This document shows positions 36,317 through 44,711 of a stretch of DNA of 64,000 nucleotides, piece by piece. The stretch spans positions 1 to 64,000 of the forward strand of contig CAVRGR010000008.1 of assembly GCA_963720775.1 (NCBI GenBank). Reading direction: 5' to 3'. The position numbers and the translations under genes are program-made. Positions within the stretch are counted from its first letter, which is position 1. Every line of letters starts with the position of its first letter. The stretch comes from JAENVT01 sp963720775 (GTDB taxonomy: Bacteria; Actinomycetota; Acidimicrobiia; Acidimicrobiales; Ilumatobacteraceae). The notes beneath the pieces are model-generated. The model saw nothing but the letters and a program-made list of their open reading frames with translations, was not told the DNA's origin and searched no databases.

Positions 36317-36322
36317 TATGGT
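36317..36322 (+). promoter_or_regulatory. possible -10 hexamer TATGGT for the crcB pair
   Basis: TATGGT lies 45 bases before ATG 36368. The leader is purine-rich and has AAAGAGG shortly before the start. I do not see the fluoride riboswitch consensus. Confidence 0.35.
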
Positions 36323-36367
36323 GCCACCCCAGGCAGAGGCCCAGAGAGGAGCCCGGAAAGAGGTCTT

Positions 36368-36886
36368 ATGAGGGACCACGACACCTTCATCCCCATCGAT
36401 CCCGACCTCGCCCCATCGGATCCGGGCGAACCTGCCGTCGGCCGCCGCCGGCTCCTTCGGCGGCGACGCGAGAGCCGTGTCCGACTCGACGTGCTCGCAG
36501 TGATCGCAATCGGAGGAATGCTCGGCGCGACGGCACGGTTCAAGCTTTCCGAAGCACTTCGCGGCTCTGCCGGCCGCTTCCCATGGGCGACCTTCTGGAC
36601 CAATCTGTCGGGCAGCTTCCTGCTGGGATTCCTGCTCGTCGTGCTGCTCGAGCGGTTCCCACCCACTCGGCACCTCCGACCGTTCCTGGCGACAGGAATC
36701 CTGGGCGCGTTCACCACCATGTCTACCTACACCGTCGAGACGGCACTGCTCGTCAAAGATCACCATGCCTCCACCGCCATGCTCTACGGCGTCGGCAGCG
36801 TGGTCGCCGGCGTGCTCCTGGCCTACGTCGGCATCGCTACCGCGCGCCTTGTGCCACAACGACATCCACCGCGGGATCCGCAATGA
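36368..36886 (+). CDS. crcB: fluoride channel FluC/CrcB, first subunit
   Basis: 172 residues. CrcB/FluC is a dual-topology fluoride exporter. After a basic N-terminal extension of about 42 residues (RRRLLRRRRESRVRLD) come four helices with IGGMLGATARFKLSEAL, FWTNLSGSFLLGFLLVVLLE, TGILGAFTTMSTYTVETALL and a last helix. The N-S-G and TTMSTYT elements match the pore asparagine and the phenylalanine/threonine track of the family. It overlaps the second crcB gene by ATGA. Paired genes usually form an antiparallel heterodimer. Confidence 0.9.
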   Translation: MRDHDTFIPIDPDLAPSDPGEPAVGRRRLLRRRRESRVRLDVLAVIAIGGMLGATARFKLSEALRGSAGRFPWATFWTNLSGSFLLGFLLVVLLERFPPTRHLRPFLATGILGAFTTMSTYTVETALLVKDHHASTAMLYGVGSVVAGVLLAYVGIATARLVPQRHPPRDPQ

Positions 36887-37260
36887 CCGGCACGGCGTGG
36901 ATCGCCTTTCTGTTGGCCGCGTCGATCGGCACGCCGGCGCGCTACCTGATCGACGGGCTTGTCCAGGACCGCACCGATGGCGCCTTTCCGTGGGGCACGT
37001 TCGTCGTCAACATCAGCGGCTGCTTCGTCCTCGGCACGATCACCGGCCTCGCCTTGTACCACGGCCTCGATGCAACCACACGTGTCGTGGTCGGCACCGG
37101 AGGCATGGGCGCGTACACCACGTTCAGCACGTTCACCTTCGAGACCGTCAGGCTCGCCGAGGAAGGCGCCATCGACGAAGCGCTACGCAACGTTGCCGCC
37201 AGCTTCATCGTCGGCCTCGCTGCCGCCGGCGCGGGGCTGGCACTCATGGCCCTGCTGTGA
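36883..37260 (+). CDS. crcB: fluoride channel FluC/CrcB, second subunit
   Basis: 125 residues. AFLLAASIGTPARYLIDGLV, TFVVNISGCFVLGTITGLAL and GGMGAYTTFSTFTFETVRLA are the conserved helices, with the N-I-S-G pore residues and STFTFE phenylalanines. It starts within the stop of the first crcB gene (ATGA 36883-36886) and lacks the charged N-terminal extension of that partner. This fits two halves of opposite topology. Confidence 0.9.
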   Translation: MTGTAWIAFLLAASIGTPARYLIDGLVQDRTDGAFPWGTFVVNISGCFVLGTITGLALYHGLDATTRVVVGTGGMGAYTTFSTFTFETVRLAEEGAIDEALRNVAASFIVGLAAAGAGLALMALL

Positions 37261-37278
37261 GCTCCGACGCAAAGCGCG

Positions 37279-37956
37279 TCACCCGCCGCGAAACCGCAGC
37301 CCAGCGCGACGGCGCACCAATGTCCAGTCATTGACGACAATTCGCTTCTTACCGGTCTCGAGGATTCCTTCGGCACGCGCCTCGTTGAGCACACGATTGG
37401 TGATTCGCAATCCGACGCCGGTCATCGAGGCCAGCTGTTGTTGGCTGATCGGCAGCTCCGCGCCCGCCCGACGCTTCTCGTAGACAGCGCCGAGGCGCCA
37501 CAACTGACGGTAGAGACGAGTCGATCCGTCGAGCTCCGACAACTCACTCACCTGCGTCGTCAATCGCTGGACCAAACGCAGGAGGGCTTGGATGAACACG
37601 TCCGAGATCCTCGGCAACCGCTCGCGCAGGTCCTCGATGTCGGTTCGCAGGATCTGTACCACCTCCACCTTCGACAGTGCCTGAGTCGTGGCGGTACGCA
37701 CACGCTCGTTCGACAAGATCGCCATCTCGCCGAACATCTCACCAGGGCCGAGGATGGCCAGCAACATCGGGTCACCTCGCTCGCCGCCGCTCCATATGCC
37801 GATTCGACCGCTGACGAGGACGTACACGGCGTCGCCTGCCTGGCCCTCGTGATACAGGTAGGCCTGCGCCGGGAACTTCAAGTGACGGCAGCGGGCCTCG
37901 AGCGCTGCGCGTTCTCGCTCGGGCAGCGAGTCGAAGAGAGCGAGTGGCTCGGCAAT
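37279..37956 (-). CDS. Crp/Fnr-family transcription regulator, probable ATT start
   Basis: 225 residues if started at ATT 37956. The cyclic-nucleotide-binding fold includes YLYHEGQAGDAVYVLVSG, LGPGEMFGEMAILSNERVRT (cassette with R-T) and a long C helix. The DNA-binding part is ISQQQLASMTGVGLRITNRV. The family N-terminus (ALFDSLPERERAALEARC) is encoded upstream of the first standard codon (TTG 37881). Between it and the in-frame TGA there is no ATG, GTG or TTG. TAAGGT lies 7 bases before the ATT, exactly the spacing of leaderless starts here, so I favour ATT. An inverted repeat upstream may be its own operator. Confidence 0.8.
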   Translation of the reverse strand: MAEPLALFDSLPERERAALEARCRHLKFPAQAYLYHEGQAGDAVYVLVSGRIGIWSGGERGDPMLLAILGPGEMFGEMAILSNERVRTATTQALSKVEVVQILRTDIEDLRERLPRISDVFIQALLRLVQRLTTQVSELSELDGSTRLYRQLWRLGAVYEKRRAGAELPISQQQLASMTGVGLRITNRVLNEARAEGILETGKKRIVVNDWTLVRRRAGLRFRGG

Positions 37957-37963
37957 GCCGGCA

Positions 37964-37969
37964 ACCTTA
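37964..37969 (-). promoter_or_regulatory. -10 hexamer TAAGGT for the Crp-like gene
   Basis: TAAGGT plus 7 bases to ATT 37956. The operator-like repeat at 37973-38003 lies just upstream, where the -35 region would be. Confidence 0.5.
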
Positions 37970-37972
37970 CAT

Positions 37973-38003
37973 CAACACGCACTATTGCGTGTTGGAACAC
38001 GCA
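37973..38003. promoter_or_regulatory. operator-like repeat: three AACACGCA boxes
   Basis: CAACACGCA (37973-37981), a 4-base spacer, then its exact inverse TGCGTGTTG (37986-37994), followed by a third direct copy AACACGCA (37996-38003). It lies between the divergent Crp-like and ECF sigma genes. Symmetry and position suggest a regulator-binding site, most simply autoregulation by the Crp-like protein. Confidence 0.6.
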
Positions 38004-38046
38004 CAACGACGTGGAGCGGATGACGGTCGCATGGTTTCGTTCAACC

Positions 38047-38628
38047 ATGAGGACGAACGCCACACCTGAAGAAGTTGCTGAACTCGTGGGCCGCCACTTC
38101 GACGGCGACGAGAAGGCGCTTGCCGAACTGACCCAGATCTTTCAGTCGCTGGTCAAGGCGGCGGCGCGCCGCGTGCTGCGCTGCTCGAGCGATGTCGACG
38201 ACGCCGTGCAAGACACCTGGCTCAACTTCGTTCGCTTCGGACACCGCATCGCCGATCCCAGTCGCGTCGGCGCATGGCTGTGGATCGTGGCCCTCAACTC
38301 GGCGCGGCGGATCCAGCGACGTGACAGTCGATGCATCGTGGCCGACAACGTCGCCGACCTTGCCGACGCGATGGCCGACGAGGTTCCGGACCCCGACCAC
38401 GCCCTGCAACGGTGCGAGCGCTCGGCCGCCGTACACCGCGCCGCGGCCGACATGCGCGAACCGGATCAGCGCGTGTTGAGCCTTCTGATGGACGAGCGAG
38501 GGTACGACTACCGCCAGATCAGCTCGATCAGCGGACGACCGATCGGAAGCCTCGGACCCACTCGCGATCGGATCATTCGCAAGTTGCGCACCAACCCCGA
38601 CATCGCCGAACTGATGACAGCGGTCTGA
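38047..38628 (+). CDS. ECF-type RNA polymerase sigma factor
   Basis: 193 residues from ATG 38047; in-frame ATG 38020 and GTG 38011 are possible earlier starts. Region 2 is visible as VKAAARRVLRCSSDVDDAVQDTWLNFVR with VGAWLWIVALNSARR. Region 4 is DQRVLSLLMDERGYDYRQISSISGRPIGSLGPTRDRIIRKLR, a helix-turn-helix for the -35 element. No anti-sigma gene is adjacent; the divergent Crp-like gene shares the intergenic repeats. Confidence 0.85.
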   Translation: MRTNATPEEVAELVGRHFDGDEKALAELTQIFQSLVKAAARRVLRCSSDVDDAVQDTWLNFVRFGHRIADPSRVGAWLWIVALNSARRIQRRDSRCIVADNVADLADAMADEVPDPDHALQRCERSAAVHRAAADMREPDQRVLSLLMDERGYDYRQISSISGRPIGSLGPTRDRIIRKLRTNPDIAELMTAV

Positions 38629-38654
38629 TCGAACGTCTCATGTAGACATGAGAC

Positions 38655-39383
38655 ATGACGTCGGCCGCGCGTTCGTTGGGGCTGCTGCTGCCACCATCGG
38701 AAGGCAAGGCGAGCGGCGGTACCGGGCCTGTGTGGTCCCCCCGACAAGGCCACTTCCCTGAGCTCGCCGATCGCCGAGCAGAGTTGGTACGTGCATTGTC
38801 GGCCATGCGCGGAGGCGATGAGAGGCTTCTGGGCGTCGGCGGCTCCCACCTCGCTCAGGCCCGCCTCTCCAACACGGTCTTGACGGACGCACCATCGATG
38901 CCGGCGTGGCGCCGTTACACCGGGGTCGTCTGGGGTACCCTCGACGTCCCGTCGCTGCCGGCAACAGTGAAGCGGCGGGCGATGACCTCGGTAGTCGTCG
39001 TGTCGGGCCTATTGGGTCTGTCGACACTCGACGACCCCACGCCCGAGTACCGACTGAAGATGGGTGCGTCGTTGGCGCCCTTCGGAAAGTTGAGCACCTG
39101 GTGGCGACCCGCGATGGGCGAGGCTCTCAGCGCGTGGGCTGCGAGACGATTCGTCGTCGACCTCCTCCCCCACGAGCATCGCGCCGCGTGCTCCGCGGCT
39201 CGACTGCGAGGCCTCTCGGTTGCGATCGTGAAACGCAACGGTCAGATCGCCGGGCACGACGCCAAGGCAGCCAAAGGGCGGCTTGCTCGGCACCTGCTGA
39301 TGAGCGGCGGTCACCCTGCCGATGCGCTGGAATCGTGGAGCGATCCGCGCTTCGACCTGGTGATCACCCCGATCCGCCACTGA
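38655..39383 (+). CDS. yaaA: YaaA-family (DUF328) protein
   Basis: 242 residues. The N-terminal LGLLLPPSEGKASGG corresponds to the family's conserved PxxxK element. The C-terminal half has ALSAWAARRFVVDLLPHEHRAAC and SVAIVKRNGQIAGHDAKAAKG, where YaaA carries conserved residues of its nucleic-acid-binding cleft. In E. coli YaaA limits iron-dependent oxidative damage. Similarity is clear in the motifs, but the actinobacterial branch is divergent. It starts 26 bp after the sigma gene. Confidence 0.7.
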   Translation: MTSAARSLGLLLPPSEGKASGGTGPVWSPRQGHFPELADRRAELVRALSAMRGGDERLLGVGGSHLAQARLSNTVLTDAPSMPAWRRYTGVVWGTLDVPSLPATVKRRAMTSVVVVSGLLGLSTLDDPTPEYRLKMGASLAPFGKLSTWWRPAMGEALSAWAARRFVVDLLPHEHRAACSAARLRGLSVAIVKRNGQIAGHDAKAAKGRLARHLLMSGGHPADALESWSDPRFDLVITPIRH

Positions 39384-39393
39384 TGCCCGCTGG

Positions 39394-39399
39394 TAGCGT
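39394..39399 (+). promoter_or_regulatory. -10 hexamer TAGCGT for the DUF445 gene
   Basis: TAGCGT plus 7 bases to GTG 39407. Confidence 0.5.
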
Positions 39400-39406
39400 C
39401 GCCCCG

Positions 39407-40660
39407 GTGGATGCGATGTCGGCGGCCGATCTCGAGCGCCGCATGGCACTCCGCAAGATGAAGGTCATGGCCACCGCACTCCTCGGCGTGGTCACGGTGG
39501 CGTTCTTCATCGCTCGCTGGCAGCAGGAGCACCACGGATGGGTCGGCTACATACGCGCCTTCGCGGAGGCATCGATGGTCGGTGCGCTCGCCGACTGGTT
39601 TGCCGTATCGGCGCTGTTCAGACATCCTCTCGGGTTGCCGATCCCGCACACCGCGATCATTCCTCATCGCAAGGACCAGATCGGGCGGTCTCTCGGTGAG
39701 TTCGTGCAGAGCAACTTCCTGACACGAGAGGTTCTCGACGAGCGGCTTGCCGGCGCCAACGTCGGCAAGCGCCTGGGCGACTGGCTCGCCGACGAGCGAA
39801 ACGCGAGCAAGGCGGGCGAGGGCGTCGCCGACTTGTTCCGCGGCACGTTGGAGGTGCTCGACGATCGTGACGTCGGCTCAGCGATCGAGATGTTGGTCGA
39901 GCGACGGGTGCGGGCCACTCCTGTCGCGCCACTCGTGGGCCGAGCCATTGATCTGGCGATCGAGGGCGGGCATCATCAGCGGCTGCTCGAGTCGATTCTC
40001 ACCGGCCTCGGCACGTTCATCGAAGACAACCGGGTCACCTTCCGAGCGCGCCTCGAGCACGAATCACCGTGGTGGATACCAGAGCGGATCGACGACCGCT
40101 TGTTCGCCAAGATCTACGGCGCGGTCCACGGCTTTATCGCGGATGTCGCCGACAACTCCAATCACGAGTTGCGACAGGCGATGGATGTTCGTGTCGCCGC
40201 CTTCGCCGATCGACTCCGAACCGACCCGGCGCTGCTCGCCAAGGGCGAGGAGCTGAAGACCGAGCTGCTGGCCCATCCCGATGTACGCGCCTGGTTGAGG
40301 TCGTTGTGGGGCGAGCTCAAACGCAACACGGTCCGCGCCATCGACGATCCGAAGAGCGAGTTGCGCAAACGTCTCGACGTGTCACTGACGAACCTCGGCC
40401 GAAGGCTGGCCTCCGAGCCCGAGCTGCAGGCCAAGGTCGACGATTGGGTGCTTCGCGCGGCGGGCCACGTCGTCGATCACTATCGCGGCGAGGTCGCCGA
40501 CCTGATCGCCGGCACGGTTGCCAAGTGGGACGGCGCGGCCACCGCAGAACGACTGGAACTACAGGTCGGGCGCGATCTGCAGTTCATCCGGATCAACGGC
40601 ACCATTGTCGGCGGCCTTGCCGGCCTGGTGATCTACACGGCCAGCCAGCTGATCTTCTGA
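39407..40660 (+). CDS. DUF445 family membrane protein
   Basis: 417 residues from GTG 39407. An N-terminal helix (MATALLGVVTVAFFIARW) is followed by the family signature GYIRAFAEASMVGALADWFAVSALFRHPLGLPIPHTAIIP. Then comes a long alpha-helical region and a C-terminal helix (TIVGGLAGLVIYTASQLIF). DUF445 proteins (YjiN-like) have no firmly known function. The GTG start agrees with the upstream hexamer. It ends 5 bp before the convergent cyclopropane synthase stop. Confidence 0.88.
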   Translation: MDAMSAADLERRMALRKMKVMATALLGVVTVAFFIARWQQEHHGWVGYIRAFAEASMVGALADWFAVSALFRHPLGLPIPHTAIIPHRKDQIGRSLGEFVQSNFLTREVLDERLAGANVGKRLGDWLADERNASKAGEGVADLFRGTLEVLDDRDVGSAIEMLVERRVRATPVAPLVGRAIDLAIEGGHHQRLLESILTGLGTFIEDNRVTFRARLEHESPWWIPERIDDRLFAKIYGAVHGFIADVADNSNHELRQAMDVRVAAFADRLRTDPALLAKGEELKTELLAHPDVRAWLRSLWGELKRNTVRAIDDPKSELRKRLDVSLTNLGRRLASEPELQAKVDDWVLRAAGHVVDHYRGEVADLIAGTVAKWDGAATAERLELQVGRDLQFIRINGTIVGGLAGLVIYTASQLIF

Positions 40661-40665
40661 GTGCC

Positions 40666-42016
40666 TCAGCCCCAATCGCGGCGAGTTGCCGGCATTGCCG
40701 CCTCGCCCGCTGCTGTGGGAACGACGCCCAAGACTTGGTGGATGCCGATGCCACCGTCCTCGAACCCGATGGCTGAGCCGGCCATGTAGAGGCGCCAGAT
40801 CTTGGCCCGAGCTTCGCCGACCATGGCCACGGCTTCGTCCCATCTCGATTCGAGATTTTCCACCCAGGCGCGCAACGTGCGCGGCATAGTGCTCTCTCAA
40901 CGATTCGACGTCACGCACCTCGAACCCGGCTTCCTCCATGGACAGCACGACCTTGCCCACGTCGATCAGCTCCCCGTCGGGAAACACGTAGCGCCCGACG
41001 AACGAGCTGCGGCCGAGCTTCGACCCGCCCACCGACGAGATGGCGTGATTGAGGAGGCGACCATGCGGACCCAACGCCGAACGGAGCGTGGTGAAGTACT
41101 GGTCGATCTTGCCGTGACCGACATGTTCCGACATGCCGACCGACGAGATCACGTCGAACGTCTCGCCGGCGAGGTCGCGATAGTCCTGCAGCCGGATCTC
41201 GACCCGGTCGGCCACGCCTGCCTCCTCCGCCCGGTGCCGAGCGAGCTGAGCCTGCGCCCGACTGATGGTGATCCCCACCGACCGCGCCTGATGATGGACG
41301 GCTGCATGGATGGCCATCGACCCCCAACCGCAGCCCACGTCGAGCAGCCGCATGCCAGGTCGCTCGTGCAACCCGAGCTTGCGGCAGATCAACTCGTGCT
41401 TCGCTGCCTGCGCTTCTTCCAGCGTCGAATCAGGCCCGGTGAAGCGAGCACACGAGTAGGTCATGACCGGACCCAGGACCAGGCGGTAGAAATCGTTCCC
41501 CACGTCGTAGTGATGGCCGATTGCCGCTGCGTCGCGCCGCAACGAATGCCGCCAGCCGCGCAGGCGAGCCTCCTCTGGCGGCGGTGTCAGGGGCGTGCCG
41601 AGGGCACCGACCTTCCTTGCGGCGCGCACTGCGATCGGCAGCGCCCTGAGGGCCGAGGTGATGTCGACACCCTCCGGCTTCGAGTCGCGGAATGCCGTGA
41701 CCACATCGAAGATGTTGCCGTCGACCTCGATGTCGCCGGAGACATATGCACGCCCGAGCCCGAGCTCGTTCGGCGCCCACAACAGCCGTCGGATCGCGTC
41801 GGGTGAGTTGAATCGGAGCGTCGCCACGGAATGGCGCGGCCGAAGACTCGAGCCGTCCCAGAACTCGAGGCGCAGGGGTATGGCCTCGCCGAGAATGCCG
41901 TCGACAACCGGTTTCATCGCCGCGGCAACGCGACCAGTGGTCGCAGAGGTCGCCTCGGAAGCCGGAGCCGGCGCGGTGGCGTGGTCTGTGAGTGTTGACT
42001 CGGCAGGTGAAATCAT
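40666..42016 (-). CDS. cyclopropane-fatty-acyl-phospholipid synthase family, single-base frameshift
   Basis: About 449 residues when corrected. These SAM-dependent enzymes add a methylene or methyl group to lipid acyl chains. Motifs: GHHYDVGNDFYRLVLGPVMTYSCARF, SAM site MRLLDVGCGWGSMAIHAA, VGITISRAQAQLA and FDVISSVGMSEHVGHGKIDQY. The frame breaks near 40880-40885 after SLREHYA; the C-terminus (RTLRAWVENLESRWDEAV ... RLYMAGSAIGFEDG) follows in another frame to the stop at 40666. One extra base in the GCCGCGC context explains it, probably a sequencing insertion. A possible -10 TATTCT lies about 35 bases upstream of ATG 42016. Confidence 0.88.
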
Positions 42017-42159
42017 CGTCGCCCCTGTTGGTCGCAGTCCCCGGAAAGAAGAATACGACGTAGCGGGCGCCCGGCGAGAAACCGGGCGCCCACCCGGGAA
42101 GACTCCACACCCCTGGTCGGCGGGCGGGTCGAGAGTCGGGCGGGCCCGACGGGCGTCTG

Positions 42160-42165
42160 TAGCGT
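42160..42165 (+). promoter_or_regulatory. -10 hexamer TAGCGT
   Basis: TAGCGT plus 9 bases to ATG 42175. Confidence 0.4.
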
Positions 42166-42174
42166 TGAGACTCG

Positions 42175-44220
42175 ATGGCCTACCGGTACTTGTGGACGCC
42201 GTTGTCGATCGGCCCGATCACCACCCGCAATCGCATCGTCTTCAGCGCCCATCTCACGAACTACGCGCGCGGTGGCAAGCCGACCGATCAACATGCGGCG
42301 TACTACGCGGCGCGCGCCGCGGGCGGTGCCGGCCTGATCATCACCGAGGAGCACTCGACCCATCCCACCGACTGGCCCTACGAGAAGTTGATCCACGGCT
42401 TTCACCGCGATGTGATTCCGGGCTACCTGAAGATCACCGGCGCTGTGCACCGCCACCGCGTGCCGATCTTCGCCCAGATCAACCACAACGGCGGCCAGGC
42501 GAGCTCGATGTACTCGCGCCTGCCGGTCTGGGCGCCGTCGGCCGTCGCCGACCCGTTGTTCCGCGAAGTTCCAAAGGCTGTCACTCCGCACGACATCGAG
42601 CAGATCATCGCCGGATACACCATGGTTGCGGAACATTGTGCCGAGGGTGGCTTCGACGGCATCGAGCTGCAGTGCAGTCATTCGTCGATCGTTCGTGGCT
42701 TCCTCTCGCCTGCCACCAACAAGCGCACCGACGAATACGGCGGTCACCTCGCCAATCGGGCACGCGTGCTGCTCGACATCGTTGCCGCCGTCCGACGCGT
42801 GATCGGCACGAGGTTGGCGCTCGGTGTGCGCATCTGCGGCGACGAGTTGATCGAGGGAGGCACCACGATCGACGATGCCGTCGAGATCGCCCAACTGGTG
42901 GAGGCCAGCGGTCACGTCGACTACATCAACACCTCGATCGGGGTCGCCACGGCGAGCCTGTTCATGATCGAGGCCAGCATGCACGTCCCTCCCGGGTACG
43001 CCATGTTCATCCCCTCGGCCATTCGCAAAGCTGTCGAAGTACCGGTCGTCGGAGTTGGTCGATTCAAGGATCCGCTGCAGGCCGAGCGAGCACTGGCCGA
43101 AGGCCACTGCGATCTGGTCGGCATCGTTCGCGGACAGATCGCCGATGCCGACTTCGCGGCCAAGGCCAAGGCCGGGGCCAGCGACGAGATTCGCCTGTGC
43201 CTGTCGTGCAACCAGGAATGCGTCGGTCGAATGGGCCTCAATCGGTGGCTCGGCTGCATCGAGAACCCCAGAACCGGACGAGAGCACGAGTACGAGACGA
43301 GAGCAAGTGCACGAAGAACTGCGGCACGGGGAGCCGCGGCGAGGGAAGCGCCGGCGACGAGCCGCACGAAGGGAGCAGCCGAAGCGAAGCGGAGGCCAGT
43401 CCTGACCATTGTCATAGGCGCCGGGCCGGCAGGGTTGCAGGCGGCGATCGCGGTGGCCCGCGGTGGCGGCGAGGTGACGGTGTACGAGAAGGAGCTGCAT
43501 GCCGGTGGACAGGTGCGACTCGCTGCTCAGGTACCCAATCGCGCCGAGTTCGGAGATCTGATCCGCAACCAACTGACCGAGTGCCGAAGGCTGGGCGTGA
43601 GCATCGAGTACGGCGTCGACGCGTCGTCGACGTTCATCGTCGACCAGCAGCCCCGCCACGTGATCGTCGCCACGGGTGCAGCGAGTCAGCGCCCATGGTG
43701 GGTACCCGAGGGAGCAGTCAACGTGGTCGACGTGCGTTCGGTGCTCGACGGCACCGTGAGTCCCTCCGGCGACGTCGTGGTGATCGACGAACTCGGATTT
43801 CACCAGGCCACCTCTGTCGCCGAACTGCTCGCCGACAGGGGTTGTCGGGTCGAGGTCGTCACCAATGGAATGGTCGTCGGTCAGGATCTCGGGATCACGC
43901 TCGACATGGAGAACTGGTGGATGCGGGCGAGTGCGAAGGGCATCGTCCAGTCGACCGATCTCGTGGCGATGGGGATGGGCGACGAATCGCCGACGCGCAC
44001 CTTGAGCCTGCTGCACCATCCGACGGGCGCGAACGTCATCCGCACCCCGGACTGGGTCGTCCTCGCCGTGCCGGCGACACCAGTCGATGGGCTGTACCAC
44101 GACTTGAAGCAGCGAGGGGTCAGCGCGGAGCGCATCGGTGATTGCGTCGCTCCCCGCCGCGCCCACGCTGCCGTGATCGAGGGCGAGCGCGCCGGGGCTG
44201 CTGCAATACTGATCCGGTGA
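42175..44220 (+). CDS. NADH:flavin oxidoreductase / 2,4-dienoyl-CoA reductase-like flavoprotein
   Basis: 681 residues. The N-terminal FMN TIM barrel (1-340) includes PLSIGPITTRNRIVFSAHLT, QINHNGGQASS, ELQCSHSSIVRGFLSPATNK and RTDEYGG. The [4Fe-4S] motif is CLSCNQECVGRMGLNRWLGC. A C-terminal FAD/NAD(P) Rossmann half starts VIGAGPAGLQAAIAVA. This is the layout of FadH, trimethylamine dehydrogenase and related enoate reductases; the substrate is unknown. The linker between the two halves carries an extra stretch of about 25-30 Arg/Ala/Thr-rich residues from purine-rich DNA (43279-43400). Its stop overlaps purE (GTGA). Confidence 0.85.
   Translation: MAYRYLWTPLSIGPITTRNRIVFSAHLTNYARGGKPTDQHAAYYAARAAGGAGLIITEEHSTHPTDWPYEKLIHGFHRDVIPGYLKITGAVHRHRVPIFAQINHNGGQASSMYSRLPVWAPSAVADPLFREVPKAVTPHDIEQIIAGYTMVAEHCAEGGFDGIELQCSHSSIVRGFLSPATNKRTDEYGGHLANRARVLLDIVAAVRRVIGTRLALGVRICGDELIEGGTTIDDAVEIAQLVEASGHVDYINTSIGVATASLFMIEASMHVPPGYAMFIPSAIRKAVEVPVVGVGRFKDPLQAERALAEGHCDLVGIVRGQIADADFAAKAKAGASDEIRLCLSCNQECVGRMGLNRWLGCIENPRTGREHEYETRASARRTAARGAAAREAPATSRTKGAAEAKRRPVLTIVIGAGPAGLQAAIAVARGGGEVTVYEKELHAGGQVRLAAQVPNRAEFGDLIRNQLTECRRLGVSIEYGVDASSTFIVDQQPRHVIVATGAASQRPWWVPEGAVNVVDVRSVLDGTVSPSGDVVVIDELGFHQATSVAELLADRGCRVEVVTNGMVVGQDLGITLDMENWWMRASAKGIVQSTDLVAMGMGDESPTRTLSLLHHPTGANVIRTPDWVVLAVPATPVDGLYHDLKQRGVSAERIGDCVAPRRAHAAVIEGERAGAAAILIR
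43279..43400 (+). repeat. in-frame purine-rich low-complexity segment
   Basis: Dense in GAG, GAA, ACG and GCA units (for example GGGAGCAGCCGAAGCGAAGC). It encodes the unusual Arg/Ala/Thr linker of the flavin oxidoreductase. It looks like an inserted or expanded filler sequence rather than folded domain. Confidence 0.5.
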
Positions 44221-44711
44221 ACGAGAACCCGGTGGTCGCCGTCGTCATGGGTTCGTCCAGCGATTGGCCCACCATGAGCAAAGCCGTCGAGACGTTGCGC
44301 GAGTTCGATGTCGTCCACGAGGTGCGGGTGCTCTCCGCCCACCGCATGCCCGACGAGATGTTCGAGTTTGCCTCGTCCGCCGCCGGCCGCGGTCTCCGGG
44401 CAATCATTGCCGGAGCCGGGGGTGCCGCCCACCTGCCAGGCATGTTGGCCGCAAAGACCACCGTGCCGGTTCTCGGCGTGCCAGTTCCTTCGCGACACCT
44501 GGCCGGTCAGGACTCGCTGTATTCGATCGTGCAGATGCCGGCGGGTGTGCCGGTCGCGACGTTCGCGATCGGTGAGGCGGGCGCAACCAACGCCGCGTTG
44601 TTCGCGGTGGCGATGCTGGCAGCCGGCGATGAGGTCATGAACGCCGCACTCGACAGCTACCGCCGGCGACGGCACGACGAGGCCGCGTCGGCCGTGCTGC
44701 CTCCCCCATGA
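44217..44711 (+). CDS. purE: N5-carboxyaminoimidazole ribonucleotide mutase
   Basis: 164 residues from GTG 44217, overlapping the upstream stop. PurE moves the carboxyl group of N5-CAIR to give CAIR in purine synthesis. VAVVMGSSSDWPTMSKAVETL, VLSAHRMPDEMFEFA, AIIAGAGGAAHLPGMLAA and LGVPVPSRHLAGQDSLYSIV are all canonical. ATGA overlap with purK. Confidence 0.96.
   Translation: MNENPVVAVVMGSSSDWPTMSKAVETLREFDVVHEVRVLSAHRMPDEMFEFASSAAGRGLRAIIAGAGGAAHLPGMLAAKTTVPVLGVPVPSRHLAGQDSLYSIVQMPAGVPVATFAIGEAGATNAALFAVAMLAAGDEVMNAALDSYRRRRHDEAASAVLPPP

Noticed and set aside
36262..36367. Fluoride riboswitch upstream of the crcB pair
   Set aside because: The leader has neither the GATGG start, the AACCGCC-like core nor the TGATGACTCCT end of the crcB RNA motif. 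It only holds a repeated GGTGCCAC and purine-rich sequence.
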